A DNA stretch of 64,000 nt from Portulaca oleracea. Taxonomy: Eukaryota > Streptophyta > Magnoliopsida > Caryophyllales > Portulacaceae. The stretch covers positions 12,398,729 through 12,462,728 of the forward strand of contig CM055885.1 of the NCBI GenBank assembly GCA_029582165.1. Direction: 5' to 3'. Positions 12,497 to 24,045 of this stretch are shown here, in pieces (positions within the stretch are counted from its first letter, which is position 1; the number at the start of each line of letters is the position of its first letter). The position numbers were made by a program, and so were the translations under genes. A model generated the notes under the pieces. The model was not told the origin of the DNA, ran no database searches, and saw only the letters and a program-made list of their open reading frames with translations.

Positions 12497-15400
12497 TTGC
12501 AATGTCAACCTAGCCAACAAAAGGGTAGAGTATTTTCGTTACTCCAATGTGTTAATTCTTGTTTTGGGATAGAAATAGACCAAAAAATATTTACCCAAAC
12601 CTCAATATGCCACAAAATCTTATCCAAATTTATTGAAGAACCCAAAGATGTATTTAATCAAACCTCAATGGAACTATCATTTTGTTGCCTCAGAAATTCT
12701 ATATCATCAATGACAGTTAGCCAGGAAAACAATTTGGTTAGTGGTTCGGGTTCCTCTATTGATGTTTTAATTATTTAGGGCCTAAATACAAGGTCTCAAA
12801 GGAAAGGGAAGTTGAGAATTATGATTTTGTTTTGTTTTTTAAATTAATGAATTATCCTTTCTTTTGTTGGAACAATAAGTCTCCATTTCTTCATATTCAA
12901 GTATGCTCCAGCAATCTTTTCTGGGAATACGTTGTTTTTATTTAAACAGAATAATAATGTAAGAAACTAGTTCCTTAATGGATTTTTGCGAATAACGTAA
13001 GAAGCCAATTCTCCCATGAGGTTTTAAGTGACAACAGTTCATAAATTCTCCAATGGGGTTTTAAATGGGAGCATATTGTAAAAACTAAATCAATATTGTT
13101 ACCAAGTCAGCAAGTTGACTCCAACAATGGGTCAAAATAACCGACCGCACTTTCTAGTTAAGAATGTTCAAATAGTTACAAATAATGACTCTAAGATACC
13201 TTCTGTTTTATAGAAATTATTTTAAGGACCCTAAACTATTCTATAGGAACTTTTTATATTTATAGAGGGACTTATCTAAGGACAATTTTGCAATTTTGTT
13301 TATTTTATAAAGCAAGCTAAAATAAACACTCTTAACTCTTTATAATGACTTTAATGGTACTAGTTATCATAATATGTTACTTATATCTTAAATATTATAT
13401 TTTCTGTGATTATAGGCCCACCATGCTTAGCAAAAATAATCAAACTTAATTAGATAGTTTTGACCGATATCTGAACTTAGTTGAGTTGGACCCTTAACAT
13501 TCTTTAGTTTCCATTTTACAGAGATGGCTGATCTCAACCCCACCAACTTTAGATCAAACACAACAAAGATCTGATTCGTTTCTTACCTCAGATCGTGGTC
13601 ACTAATTAAGTCTATCAAATTTTTTAAAGGATAGTGGAATTTTAATCATGAAACTACAATATTTAAAGCTAAGATTTGATTGGATAATGTTCCCTACTGG
13701 GAAACTTCTTTTATAGAAAGCTTGAAGGTGGAAATATTACAATGGAAAGATTTAATAAGAACTTGGACTTCTAAGATCATCGGAGATGCTTGCTAATGGA
13801 GAAATGGTGACTCCCTATTTCTCTCTTTCCTCAAGAATGCTCAAATGACCATGCCTTCAACACACACTTCCTTCTTTTATAGAGTTTAGGATACATAGGA
13901 TGCCGTAGTGGCTACAATACAACTATTACAAGATGCAGGACCTGTGACTCACACTAACTCAATTGTACAAACTTTAAATAGAAACCACCACTTTCAAATA
14001 CTAGTACCGCTGTAGCTTGCAGGCCATAATGCTTGTGGAGCTACTAAAAGTTCTTCATGCTTCCTTTTTGAACAAGTTGTGCAGACTGAAATCTTCTTCC
14101 TTATCCTAATTCATTGGATTGTATCTATTGAAGATAAGATTTCCCTTCAGCGGATAAGAATTCTCTAGCTCCCATTTTTAACAGATAATCACAAACATCT
14201 TTAGAATTAGCTTCGTCAAACTCTACAATTGGATCATACTTCTTAGGATAAGAGAACGTAGTGCTACCACTATGGATACCCATGTGTCCATTTTCAATAT
14301 CCTCCTTTTTGGAAACCATACTTCATATGTAAGATATCCTCTAGATGTGTCTTCTACTCGAATTGGATAATGTGCAGGACTAATCTTGTCTTTTTTATAT
14401 TCAATATTAACACACTCAAAGAAAGTAATCGACCATCCTGCAATGTTTCTTGCTTTCGGTGAATGAATTTTGTGCACCCTTTTGAATACGAATTTTTGGA
14501 AGTTTGTGAATCTTAGAAATAAGGTTCCTTCTGGGTCTAGGACTGATTGGGTTACACCTAGAACCTTGTGATAGACGAGGAGGAGTTCCCGAGCACCTGT
14601 GAAGGCCTAGACCCAAGACATACAAGTCCTCACTAGATATATCCAGGCCTTCGACGAGGGTCCAACTGCCCCTTTCATGGCCTCTTAGACTACCCCCAAG
14701 ACTCCCTAAGGGCAATGGGACGGAACGCCATCGCCACTAATAATTCTCAGGGCGGACTCAAACCTAGTTTTCACCCACCAAGGATTGGGTTCACCTTTGG
14801 AAGATAAGGTAGAAGAGAAGTAAGAAGAGGAAGCTTGGCAGTAGCAGGTCACAGTCGTGAAAGTCAATGTCACGCCCGTGACCCTTCTCTATGTTTGGGA
14901 TTCTTTTTCAAGATTTTGGTCACGCTCATGACATCCCACGACAACCTGTGGCTAGAGGCAGGTCACGGTTGTGATACCAGTGTCACGCCCGTGATCTAGT
15001 CGGGGTTTTCATTAACCCATTCGCAAGAAATAAGGGTTACGGTCGTGATCTCTGATGGTCACGCCCGTGACATGTGCATATTTTGGGGTTTTAATATACC
15101 CCGTTTGATTGTAATGAACAATTTTTGCCTCTTGATCAATACATATATAGGGTATTTTCGAACCCATTTAAAAATCTCATCTTTCTTTATCCATATGTGA
15201 TTAAGGTGGTGATTGTGAGTGTCTTCTTTAGAGTTGATTAGTGGTTTATCCTTTCCTGTCAACTTGGTGAAGATTTGCTAGGAGCCATTCAAGTGAGTGT
15301 TGATTGGGCTTCCCTTTATCATAAACCATTTGGGTCCTCTAAGTTCAATCTTGGTGAGTAATCTTTAGGGATTGACCAAATCTTGCTTCTTGTTTTGTTG

Positions 15401-18400
15401 ATTATGCTATTTAATCCTAAAGGCATACAAAAATTGAGTTGTGGTGTTTGAGTTGTTCATAGTTGATTTTGGTGAGTTTGTGAATGATCTTATGATCCTT
15501 GTGCTGTCTACAACCTTAATCTTCATTCCCAATCTTCTCGTGGATCAGGTACAACTCTTCAATCATTACTCCAGAAATCTCTTATCATCCCATATTCCCA
15601 AGCCTTCATAATTGGATTATTTAGAAGGGTGGTATTAGGGCATAAGAACATTTTGCCACTCCAGAAAAATCCAAAAGACAAATACTTTTTCCCCAAGAAT
15701 TCCATATGTCACGGTTATAATGGTTCAAGTGATCCATGACCGAAGCATACCACTCATTAAATCAATGCTTCCGAGCCTTACTAATAATAATACTCTGAAT
15801 CTTCGAGCAACTCTTGAGATATTTAATATGAAGTTCATCGAGATTAAATTTCTCGGCTACCAGATATTCAACGTACTTAAAAATAAATTTGCATCTTTTC
15901 CTTTTATTTTTTTGTAAGTTTATGTAGAAAGAATATACTAGGAGGTGACACCTTTCCTAGCTATTCGGTTAGCAGGTGTCTGCTTCATCCTTATGTTGGC
16001 GTGAGACATTCACCATGTCAAACTCCATTAGCCAATTCTCGCGTCAGCCTGTCTGCTAATGAATTGTTCCAACCCTTATATATTCAATAAAGAAAGAGAA
16101 CTGGTTGAGCCATAATTGCCAACGCAGAAGCTTCCCTCGCGCTTATATATTTGATAAATTCTTTTTGACAAAGCCAAGTATGTCTTTGCAATAAGTTTGA
16201 ATTAAAAATTCTTTTGGTGCTAAAAAGATTAAAAACTTTTCAATTCCCCTCATGACAACAAGAATTTCTTTATGTATGGTAGTGTAATTGCATTCAACTT
16301 TATTAAAACTCCCCACTGCAATATTTGCAGAGGCGTTCTCCTGCTTTGATTGTGAGCATCGTGCTCAAATGCTTATTGCTAGCATCTATCACAAGAATCA
16401 AATCATCGTCTTAGTTAAGCAAATTAAGAACAAGAAGGTTTTGACATAATTGTTTAAGATTTCTTGGAAGCAATAAATCGTCAAAGGTCTATAACATCCT
16501 TTTTGAGTTTTCTTGGCAAAGTCTTCCTCAACTTTGCTAGATCTTTGATAAAGTTGATGCATAAGTGAGTCATCCCAAAAATCTTTCTAGTTGTTTTCTA
16601 GTTTCAATTTTCTCAGGAAACTTTTCTATTTTTCCTAGGATGTCATTTTGCATAATTACTTGTCCCCCTATCTTTTTTAACTTTGCTATTTTTCCTAGAA
16701 TGTCTTTCTCAACGTTGCTAGATCTTTGATAAAATTGGGTCCCCCTGTCTAAGGCCTCGACCACTTACCAATCGAGAACTGAGCAGAGTGGACAAAAGTG
16801 TAATCAATAAAAGAAGGAATATGGAAAGCTGGCTTGAGATTCTCCAAGAAATTCCAATTGATTGTGTCATAAGCATTTTGTATATCTATCTTCAATGTGT
16901 GTTGACATTTATATGAGCGTATATATTCTTGACTAACTACTAGTTTTCAATACCACAATTATCCTTTCCTTAGTTGTTGTTTAATGTTGTGTACAAATCG
17001 TCATGCTAACTTCATTCAATGCAGGTTTTGTCAGACTTGGAGCGGTCAGTCTGTCGCATGATCCACCGCCAGGTTCCTTTTTGCTACTTCATGCTTGTTT
17101 TCTTGTTTTCGTAAAGCCTCGTGGTTATGAAATTGCTCCACTCATGACCACATCTTCAAAACAAAAATAATCACATGCTGACATATTGGTTTCCTATCTT
17201 GTCTTAACTTGTATGTGTAGTGTCTTCAGAAAGGGAACAATTTTTTTAGTATATAGGGTAAATAATAGGATCTAGATATCCCATTTCTCGAGGGTTCTAC
17301 CTAGATTATCTTCGTACAGTATATTTGCTAACTGCTTGCGAGGAATCTGATTCCACATTGACAAGGTTAAGATGAATGTCTAAACTTGGCGAGCCAATTA
17401 ACGGCTCAATTCCCCTATGACTATGTATAGGTAGGTTGTGATTGTAGACTTACACATCTGGAGGTAGGTAGAAGTATCTTTCACCAGCATTTGGATCACC
17501 CAGGGAGTTTGAGCAACCCCTTGTATTGCTTGAATAAGGATTTTATTGTCACCTTCAAAATGAATATATCGAAAACCAACAATAAAAGCAACTCTAATAC
17601 CATTGCACATTGAGGTAGGTTTGGCAATCGGAGCGTATTGTGGTTGGGATGTAGATGCTTGAGTTGATAATAATGATGAACAACGCAACCAAACACTAGA
17701 ATTCTCATAAACACAATATATGGAAGTGGGATAAAGGAAAATTCACCACCCAAGAACTATCAAACCCACCAAAGTTGGATAATGGATAACCACCACCAAC
17801 CTCTAAAGGATTTGGCTTGCAAACACCACCACAATCACTATTGAGGATAAAGTAAACAAGACTTGGAAGAGAGAAAGTGAGCTAAGCTTGCTTCTTGTAT
17901 ATTCATTCATCAATTGTTGAGTTCTTCCTCCCAAATGTCAATGTATATATGGACATTGAGTTGGAAGAACCCCTTGCATTGCATAATTACAATTGGGGAC
18001 AAAAGCTTGTATCTAATTATCTCTATGAGAGGGTTACATCAATGTTAGGGAGGGGGCAAATGGGGAAAAGTACATGAGGATTGGTAAACCCAAGAGAAAC
18101 AAAAATCGCGAACTGTTGCAGAATTTGCAAACGACACGAGCATGTCGTCACATGACACGAACGTGTCTTGCATGATACGATTGTGTCAGTGTATGACATG
18201 GTCGTGCCATTGTGGAATCCTTAAAACTTACATCTTCATCTTGAGGGGACACGAGCGTGTTAGGCAGGGATACAAGCGTAACCCCCTCTCGGGAAGGGGG
18301 GTCACGATTGTGTCACATGCCGAGAGGATCGTGTGCCCTGTTTTCATTCCTTTTTTTTCTTCTTCTTCCATTCCTTTGTAGAATCTCCCAACCCGTCCAT

Positions 18401-21400
18401 TGTGTGGATTAAATGACATTGATGCCCCCCAAATGCAAAAAACCACCATACCCTTGGGTCGACCCGACATGGGTGAAAGCCCTCGTGGGTGGTGAAAGCT
18501 CCCTAGCTTGGCAGGATTCAAGTCAAAGGAAAACTGGATCTCCATACTGGTGTGCGAAGCGACCCTCTAGGCTTAGGTAAGGAGAGTGGAGAAAGGACCC
18601 CAAACCTCCTCGGCTATTAGGATAGAAGCTGCTCTAAGGTTGAGTAAAGTGTCCAAAAAACTCCCCAACCAGTCTCTATTAATATAATAGTGTTTGTTGC
18701 ACCTTGGATAGTCTTGGACCTATCAAAGTTGATTTTCACCATGCCTATTGGGTTTGGTCCAGGCCACCAGCTGAGACCTACCACTAGTTGAAAGTTTGGG
18801 GCGAGAAAGGTGGATCTTAGAACTAGGATGCGAGTTTGAATATGGTATACCATTCTACAATAGCTTTTTTGGCCCTCAGAAGTGTGTGGACCTCACCTAA
18901 CAACCCGTTATGAAAAGCATGACTATTTCTTGATTTCCACAAGTTCCATAAGAGCGGTGACTCTATCCAAATTGGCTGATTTGGAATCCACTTTAAATTT
19001 ATATATGCGTGGGAGGATTTCCTCATTGTGGTTGTTAGCCAATCCACTTTAAATTTATATATATGCCTGGGAGGATTACCTCATTATGGTTGTTAGCCAG
19101 GGCACTGGCTACCCAATTATGGGTCACAATCAAAACCCAAGTTCCTTGGTCCAAGCACAATGTAAAAAAAGATAGTCAATGTCTTCATCTGGCGAACAAC
19201 AATGCAGAAATAATGGGTTCACTTAGATTATCTCGTGTTAGGAGTGCGTTAGGACAAGTTGTGAGAAGAAAATTTTAAGCTTTAATTGGATACAAAGTTT
19301 CGAAACCCATTTGTAGGTTGTAGCTCCATCCCTCCTGGTTGGAGTTAGGTTATGAGCTAGCCAAGTTGCAAATTTGGTGGAGAAGGCTCTAGAGCTGGCT
19401 AGACCCCAACAAATCTCATCCTCTATGTCATTTCTCGGAATGAGGATAGCGGAAATAAGTTTGATGGAGGCATCATCAATGATGGTTTTAAGTGCTTCAA
19501 TTTTCTGTTCCCTATAAGGTGTGTGATGAAATTAGCTACCGTTTGGGAGCAATCAATAGTCATCAAGTTAGTAATATGATTTAAGCTACAATGATTGTCA
19601 TTTGAACACACAAGTTAGTAATATGATGAAATTATCCGTGCCACCCATTGAAAGTGAACATATGGGGTTCAAATAGTCTTTTTTTTTTTGGGGGGGGGGG
19701 GGTGTGTTAAGGAATAAAAGAGCCAACAACAATAAATTTTAGGCATCTAAAATATAGCAGCATTGATGGCTGTATGTGGAAATTTGCAAGAGGCATTTGT
19801 AGATGGAGGTTGCGATGTACAAGTTATTGAGGCCAAATGTTTCTTTATGTAGATTTCCTTTCCTCTCTTTGCCTTCCTAGCCTCACAAGCATGCGAAACA
19901 CAAATATTGCCAAGGTGCCAAATTCTTGTCTACTCTCCTGCTAGTGATTCCAGCCATGGTGTTATGGTTTGATGGTTGTTGACGTCGTTTTTGTCTTCCT
20001 ATATTACCTATGTTTTCCTATTGTGCAGCTGCCTCTCAGCACTGTTGGGAGTAGAACAGGCAAAATTTTGTCCGACCCGGATTACCCGAATTGTCCGACC
20101 TGGGAAAAATCGGGTCTGGACATAAATTTTTCGTCCGAATTTTTATATTGTCCGAATTGACCGAATATCGGACATAAATTTCTCTTTTTTCTATTGTCCG
20201 AACCCGATTTTAGCTTCGTCCGAATTGTCCGACCCGGTTTGACCCGAAATAAAATCGGGTCCGGACATGAATTTCTCGTCCGAATTTTGACATTGTCCGA
20301 ATTTGTCCGACCCGGATTTACCCGGACCCGGATTTTTGCCAGCGCTAGTTGGGAGCAAAGTAGAATTGCTTAGCAATATTTGTAATTCTGTTTGGTGGCT
20401 AGTGGGTGGAGGAATAAGGAGTGTAAATGTTGATGGGGTAGGGATTTAGCTAGCAAGGGTGTGAAACTATGGAGCACATGGTTAGGCCATTGGTGGCCAA
20501 TGCACCCTACTGCATATTTGCTAGCTGGTCATAAATGACCCCATTGACAGTTGGTAAGTGATGGAACATAATGGGAAAATTTGCAGTGAGGGAAGGGAGA
20601 TATAAATGAAAAAAATGGAAAATAGAGATTTTGTAAGAACCGAAGCAAGAGCCGTCGTGGTCGCAAAGACTGTCTAGGCTAAATTTCGGAAACTTTCCTA
20701 AAATATATCCTTTTGTCTTGTCTGGTTTCTATTGGTGAAGGTGAGAAGAAGGTTTTTTTTTAAATTTTTTATTTTTGTTTGGGGGGGGGAGGGGGGAGTG
20801 CAACAGAAGTATGGTAAAGGGGTTACTTGTGCAAAGACCTTGAAGAAATCCGAGAATCCTCGAGTAAAGAGAGCTCCAAAATTAATTTATACAAATAAAA
20901 AAAGAGAGTTCCAAAAGCGGAATCTTGGGTTTGCTGTATCTATTTTCTTAGGCTTTGCTTTGCCAGTATTTCATTTTTGCTATGCTGAATAGAGTGGGAA
21001 ATCATCAGCTCAGTTTCCGATGGAATCAAGCCAATGGTGATATGCAACATGGTAGCTATGTTGCCAAGGATTTTAAGTTACCACGACAGAGAAAGTGGAG
21101 AAACCCTACTTTGAAAATGTTTTTGACTTGAAAGTGTGGTATATGTCCATTACCGATTTATGCATATGGTCATTATGCCTGTTACTTTCGTCATACAAAT
21201 TTAAGTAAAGGATTACATGTTTATCTTTTGTATAGTGTACGGAATTTATATTTGGGCAAATGATTTTTCGTAAGTTTTGCAAGCATTAGGGCAACAATAG
21301 ACTTGTGATTTGTAAAATGTTTTGTCCGGCAGTGTGTGGATTCCATCTAAGATATTGGTGATGCCATTCAGGAACCATTATTGGAACTCTGATGTCTAAC

Positions 21401-23458
21401 TGCAGCTGCTTCTTAGTTTGTTTCTGGGGTCAAAAATTGCTGTTTACCATGGTTAGATAAAATGTGAAAAACAAGTCTTGATTTGTAAGTGGTTTTATGC
21501 TTTTGTTTCAGGTTGCTACTATTGCTTGGTTTGAAGCTGACTCTGTATGTGGTAGTCACTCAATCGCAATTCCATTGGTCCTTGTTCTGCCCTATATTTT
21601 TCGTCTGTTCCAATGTCTTCGGCAATACAAGGACACTGGAGAGAAATTTACCCTCTTGAATGGTAAAATAATGCAAATGTCTAGTCTTAACATGCAATGT
21701 TCTTTCAATATGAACTCCGTCCTGTATAATATGTCATCTGTTCTCCTGGACGGCTGGGCCCAATCTACTTACTAAAAAGACATACAGTTGGTATTTGTAA
21801 ATGGTGCTGCATTCTCTAGGACTCTGTAGTCCAAATGCATGTCAAATTATTGTACAGTAGTAGAAGGAATATCAAGTTTGTCTGACTTGTTTTCATCTAG
21901 CTCTATAAACATATTCTAGTTTAACATTGTCATCTCCTGTAACTGATTTGCTGGGGTTTTCTGTCTGGTGTGAAACTCCAATAGTGTATTTCACCTGTCA
22001 ATTCCTGTAACTGATTTTTTTTGGGTTCCTTGTATGTTCTGGAACTCCATTGTCTTCAAAACAAGTTTTGCTTCCATAATTTGATACTTCCAAACTTGAT
22101 TCAATGTAGCCTTCTTGGAAAGATTGGGCTATATTGATAAACTTTTACCGTTTCAGTAGTTATGTTGTCAAATTTTGTTACTGTTGGTTTTTTTCTCACA
22201 TGACGTGCATCAGTGGAGGTAAAACAGAAGTACTAGGATTCGCTGATCCATTCTAAGTTTTTTTGTCTGCTGCCTATAGCCCTATACACATGGGGGGATT
22301 ACTAGTTATGAGGTTCCTGTTGTACTTTCCATAACATCTTTCATACCGACACCTGCAATCATGCTCTTATTCTGTAATGATGTATTGGCATGAAACTGAT
22401 GGTTCTTTCATATTCTGTCTCTGTAACATACACAGTTAACCTTAGTTTCTTTGTGTTTGTCAGCTTTTAAATATTCAACGGCAGTACCAGTTATCTTCCT
22501 TTCAGCTCTCAAATATCATGTATACCCTGACAAGTGGACAGGCATATATCGACCTTTGTGGCTGATGTCAAGTGTCCTGAATTCTATGTATTCTTTTTAC
22601 TGGGATATTATCCGAGATTGGGATTTGAGGTAAATGGCTAGTCAACTCAACAAACCGCTTCTATGTTTACCGTCTAATCACCTCTTTTCTCTCTCCTGCC
22701 CAACCCTCTACTCCAAGTCTTCTGACTCGTTATTTGCAAGGCTTGTTCTGACTGTAGTTACAATGTTTAGCTCCCATTGGCGGGGGCTGTCTTTTCAAAC
22801 TTGTATCCTTCAAAACTTGCTATTTTTTTTTCTTCTCATAGCTAGACACTGATGATATGATTTTCATGAGAATTTTCATTTCTTCCTGCAGTTGCTTCAC
22901 TCAGGTCTTCAAGTTTGGAAAACCTTCTCTCTTATCATACCTTCTGCATGGACGAAAATGGGTAAATAAATGAAACCCCCGCACTTTTAAAGCATCATTT
23001 GTATATTGTTTGTTTTTCTATTTTTTATTTTTCTATACGCAAATTCAAAAGGAGACGAAAATGGATTTGTTACAGAAATTAAAATCAGCTTTAATGCAAC
23101 TGATCCAAAAGAGAGTTTTGGCATTTAAGGTGTTCTTTAGAAAGTACTGTGATAGTTAAGTAGCTATCTGATAAAATGTGGTCCCAAATAATTCATTTAG
23201 GTGTATTGCTGGGTGATTGGGAGCAATTTGGTACTTCGATGCACATGGACGTACAAGCTTTCTGCCCATCTGCGACATAATTACCTTACAGTATTTGCAA
23301 TCACTGCCCTGGAGATCTTCCGGCGTTTCCAATGGATTTTCTTCCGTGTAGAAAATGAGTGGAATAAAATGAGTTCCAAGTCGCATATTCAGTTATCAGA
23401 AAGTGAGAAGCTGAGTGAGGAAACTCAATTACTCAACTCCGGCAATCACGATGTATGA
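2521..23458 (+). CDS. EXS-domain integral membrane protein (ERD1/XPR1/SYG1 family)
   Basis: Thirteen coding exons join in frame: 2521-2596, 4583-4704, 6405-6443, 6560-6652, 6767-6883, 9113-9208, 10361-10474, 11510-11563, 17025-17072, 21512-21662, 22464-22629, 22892-22961, 23201-23458. Total 1404 nt gives 467 residues. The start MFGGSVNTNSPHLRKSGSRP matches the N-terminus I recall for plant EXS proteins lacking an SPX domain. The EXS domain covers about residues 80-445, with landmarks WLWGINLWVFS, LDQNHLTHREIWK, VATIAWFEADSVCGSH, RPLWLMSSVLNSMYSFYWD and WTYKLSAHLRHNY. Several hydrophobic spans (about 67-78, 100-126, 182-203, 271-289, 305-325) indicate a multi-pass protein. Family knowledge: XPR1/SYG1 proteins export phosphate, and yeast ERD1 acts in Golgi phosphate recycling and protein retention. 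The lack of SPX makes ERD1-like Golgi function the best guess. No frameshift or internal stop was found. Introns 3 and 7 use GC donors, and introns 8 (5461 bp) and 9 (4439 bp) are swollen by repeats. Confidence 0.93.
3455..3522. repeat. (TA)n microsatellite
   Basis: About 68 bases of nearly pure TA dinucleotide in EXS intron 1. Likely polymorphic in length. Confidence 0.95.
3786..4152. repeat. Three diverged copies of a ~125-bp tandem repeat
   Basis: Copies begin near 3786, 3911 and 4037 (periods 125 and 126). Each starts with a variant of GACATTATGAACATCCATCTTA and contains a variant of AGTATAGCTTTATGAACATG. The copies are clearly diverged, so the array is old. It lies inside EXS intron 1, between a poly-T tract (3327-3342) and an A-rich stretch ending near 4264. 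Confidence 0.8.
4780..5035 (-). mobile_element. LINE 3'-terminal fragment
   Basis: Reading leftward, about 4870-5020 encodes WRGKNQRAFEGLKSLFREC followed by KAIAKSLFFWV, a sequence style typical of the C-terminal tail of plant L1-type LINE ORF2 after the zf-RVT zinc finger. It is 5'-truncated and sits antisense to the host gene in EXS intron 2. The exact ends are not defined. Confidence 0.55.
7375..8225. repeat. Large imperfect palindrome built from an LTR-like sequence
   Basis: The left arm (about 7375-7590) reappears as reverse complement in the right arm (about 7998-8225) with high but imperfect identity. Shared stretches include AGGTTGTTTACCTATAAAT and GGGCTTTGCTAGCCTTTATG. The ~400-bp spacer contains poly-A and a GATACCAAGTTGATAGAGAACT-like motif resembling the usual region beside a retrotransposon primer-binding site. 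Both arms look like the same LTR in opposite orientations. It lies in EXS intron 5, so the pre-mRNA could fold into a long hairpin. Confidence 0.8.
8258..8937 (+). mobile_element. 5'-truncated LINE with poly-A tail
   Basis: Encodes, with breaks, features of the end of a plant LINE ORF2: an SWNGDKNHWNLTFLRRSNDW segment, a TIWKSKAPSKACFLAWW segment, and the zf-RVT zinc-binding pattern CPFCVEEESINCLFIRCPW (about 8593-8650, other frame). It ends in A17 at about 8921-8937, the expected 3' end of a target-primed insertion. Same strand as the host EXS gene, inside intron 5. Confidence 0.75.
9830..10350 (+). other. EXS intron 6, no further features
   Basis: T-rich intron sequence with no recognisable gene, repeat or element. 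Confidence 0.5.
11564..14120. other. First part of EXS intron 8
   Basis: AT-rich intron DNA. A (CAT)n microsatellite lies at 12474-12496. No coding sequence is recognised. The short frames at 11974-12207 and 12455-12778 have no family hallmark. Confidence 0.5.
14125..14720 (-). pseudogene. Unrecognised minus-strand coding remnant
   Basis: Two overlapping minus-strand frames (14223-14477 and 14125-14319) read as one protein broken by a frameshift near 14300, with segments such as RVEDTSRGYLTYEVWF and YDPIVEFDEANSKDVCDYLL. The sequence looks protein-like, but I do not recognise the family. It lies in EXS intron 8 between plain intron sequence and an LTR-like motif array, and a pararetrovirus-like fragment lies 1.6 kb away on the same strand. 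Whether the two belong together cannot be told. Confidence 0.3.
14840..15072. repeat. Seven-copy array of TCACGCCCGTGA-type near-palindromes
   Basis: Copies lie near 14848-14861, 14869-14882, 14919-14932, 14962-14975, 14982-14995, 15035-15050 and 15058-15071. The best form is GTCACGCCCGTGAC, with variants in the central bases. The surroundings (about 14500-15640) look like a decayed LTR, but the boundaries are not found. It lies in EXS intron 8. Three other LTR-like repeats in this window carry comparable arrays with different cores. Confidence 0.75.
16060..16770 (-). pseudogene. Endogenous caulimovirid-like RT/RNase H remnant
   Basis: Reading leftward, 16570-16764 contains a KQLERFLG-type motif of the kind that follows the reverse transcriptase core in plant pararetroviruses. 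Bases about 16090-16160 contain WQLWLNQFSFFIEYI, typical of the end of their RNase H domain. Between them several stops and frameshifts are visible. The piece is an old integrated copy, not a functional gene, and lies antisense in EXS intron 8. Placement in Caulimoviridae (possibly the Florendovirus group) is from remembered motif style. A diverged gypsy fragment is the alternative. Confidence 0.55.
17073..17395. other. Start of EXS intron 9
   Basis: No gene or repeat recognised between the exon 9 donor at 17073 and the LINE that follows. Confidence 0.5.
17398..19620 (-). mobile_element. LINE ORF2 remnant: zf-RVT and RNase H, interrupted
   Basis: The order along the minus strand is that of plant LINE ORF2. 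A zf-RVT region comes first (SPDEDIDYLFLHCAWTK, about 19140-19200), then LLWNLWKSRNSHAFHNG (about 18900-18950), then the RNase H start (PIGMVKINFDRS, about 18720-18760), and finally an RNase H end with GFRYIHFEGDNKILIQAIQG (about 17500-17590). Frameshifts are numerous. The RNase H domain is split by about 0.9 kb of unrelated DNA (17690-18600) carrying a near-palindrome array. It lies antisense in EXS intron 9. Confidence 0.75.
17690..18600. mobile_element. LTR-like insertion with ACACGANCGTGT array
   Basis: Separates the two halves of a LINE RNase H domain. It contains seven near-palindromes at about 18132-18148, 18153-18168, 18173-18187, 18193-18208, 18248-18262, 18269-18283 and 18301-18315. 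The best form is GACACGAACGTGTC. Solo LTR is the likeliest identity because similar arrays lie inside certain LTRs elsewhere in this window. Ends and target duplication were not resolved, and no coding capacity is seen. Confidence 0.5.
20052..20347. mobile_element. hAT-type MITE, 296 bp, with perfect 8-bp target duplication
   Basis: Flanked on both sides by GTTGGGAG (20044-20051 and 20348-20355). The ends are inverted: left TAGAACAGGCAAAA, right (reverse complement) TAGCGCTGGCAAAA. The interior is a block of repeated GTCCGACCCGG / CCGGGTCGGAC-like motifs, the subterminal repeat style of hAT elements. It is non-coding and inserted in EXS intron 9. Confidence 0.85.
20356..21511 (+). other. Rest of EXS intron 9
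   Basis: No gene recognised. A poly-T/poly-G tract lies around 20752-20797. Confidence 0.5.
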
Positions 23459-23697
23459 AAGTGACTAGAATACCATATGTCTCTTCGTTAGCTTTGTTGT
23501 TAGATGTTAAGCGAGAAATCTCACCCAGGTTTTTGTTCGATATATATGTGTGTGTATATGTATATTCATTTGAATTTGGCCCCCACATTCGTTATGTAAA
23601 CAATGCACTTCTTTTTGGTCCGTCTGTATGCTTCTTCTCAGGAGTGTCTTGTCTCAGCGTCATTGGTAGTGTAAGTAGAGTTGGCTAATAGGTCAAG
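23459..23697 (+). other. Probable EXS 3' untranslated region
   Basis: Directly follows the EXS stop codon (TGA, 23456-23458). T-rich, with no clear poly-A signal hexamer. The length is a guess limited by repeat-like sequence starting near 23690. Confidence 0.4.
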
Positions 23698-24045
23698 TCG
23701 AGTCGGGTTGGTGTTCGTGTTCGTGTTCGTGTCACTTAAATGGGTGAACCTAACCCATTTATTAAACGAGTTGGAAAGTGAAATTGTTTACCATTTAAAG
23801 TTTAAACAAGTTGACCTTTTTTTTTATTTGTTTACCCATTTAAGTAAATGTGTTAGAATAAAGTTACCAATTTACCATTTAACCATTAACTCATTTATAC
23901 AAAACAACTCATTGTGGGTTGTCGTTGTTACTTTGCATTATTTGTATGGAAGTATTTTGTTTCGATTTCTTTTTTCCCCTTTTGTGGATAACTTATAAGA
24001 AAAAGAAGCTGTAAATTATTTTTTAAAGGGTTTTTAGATGGTAAT

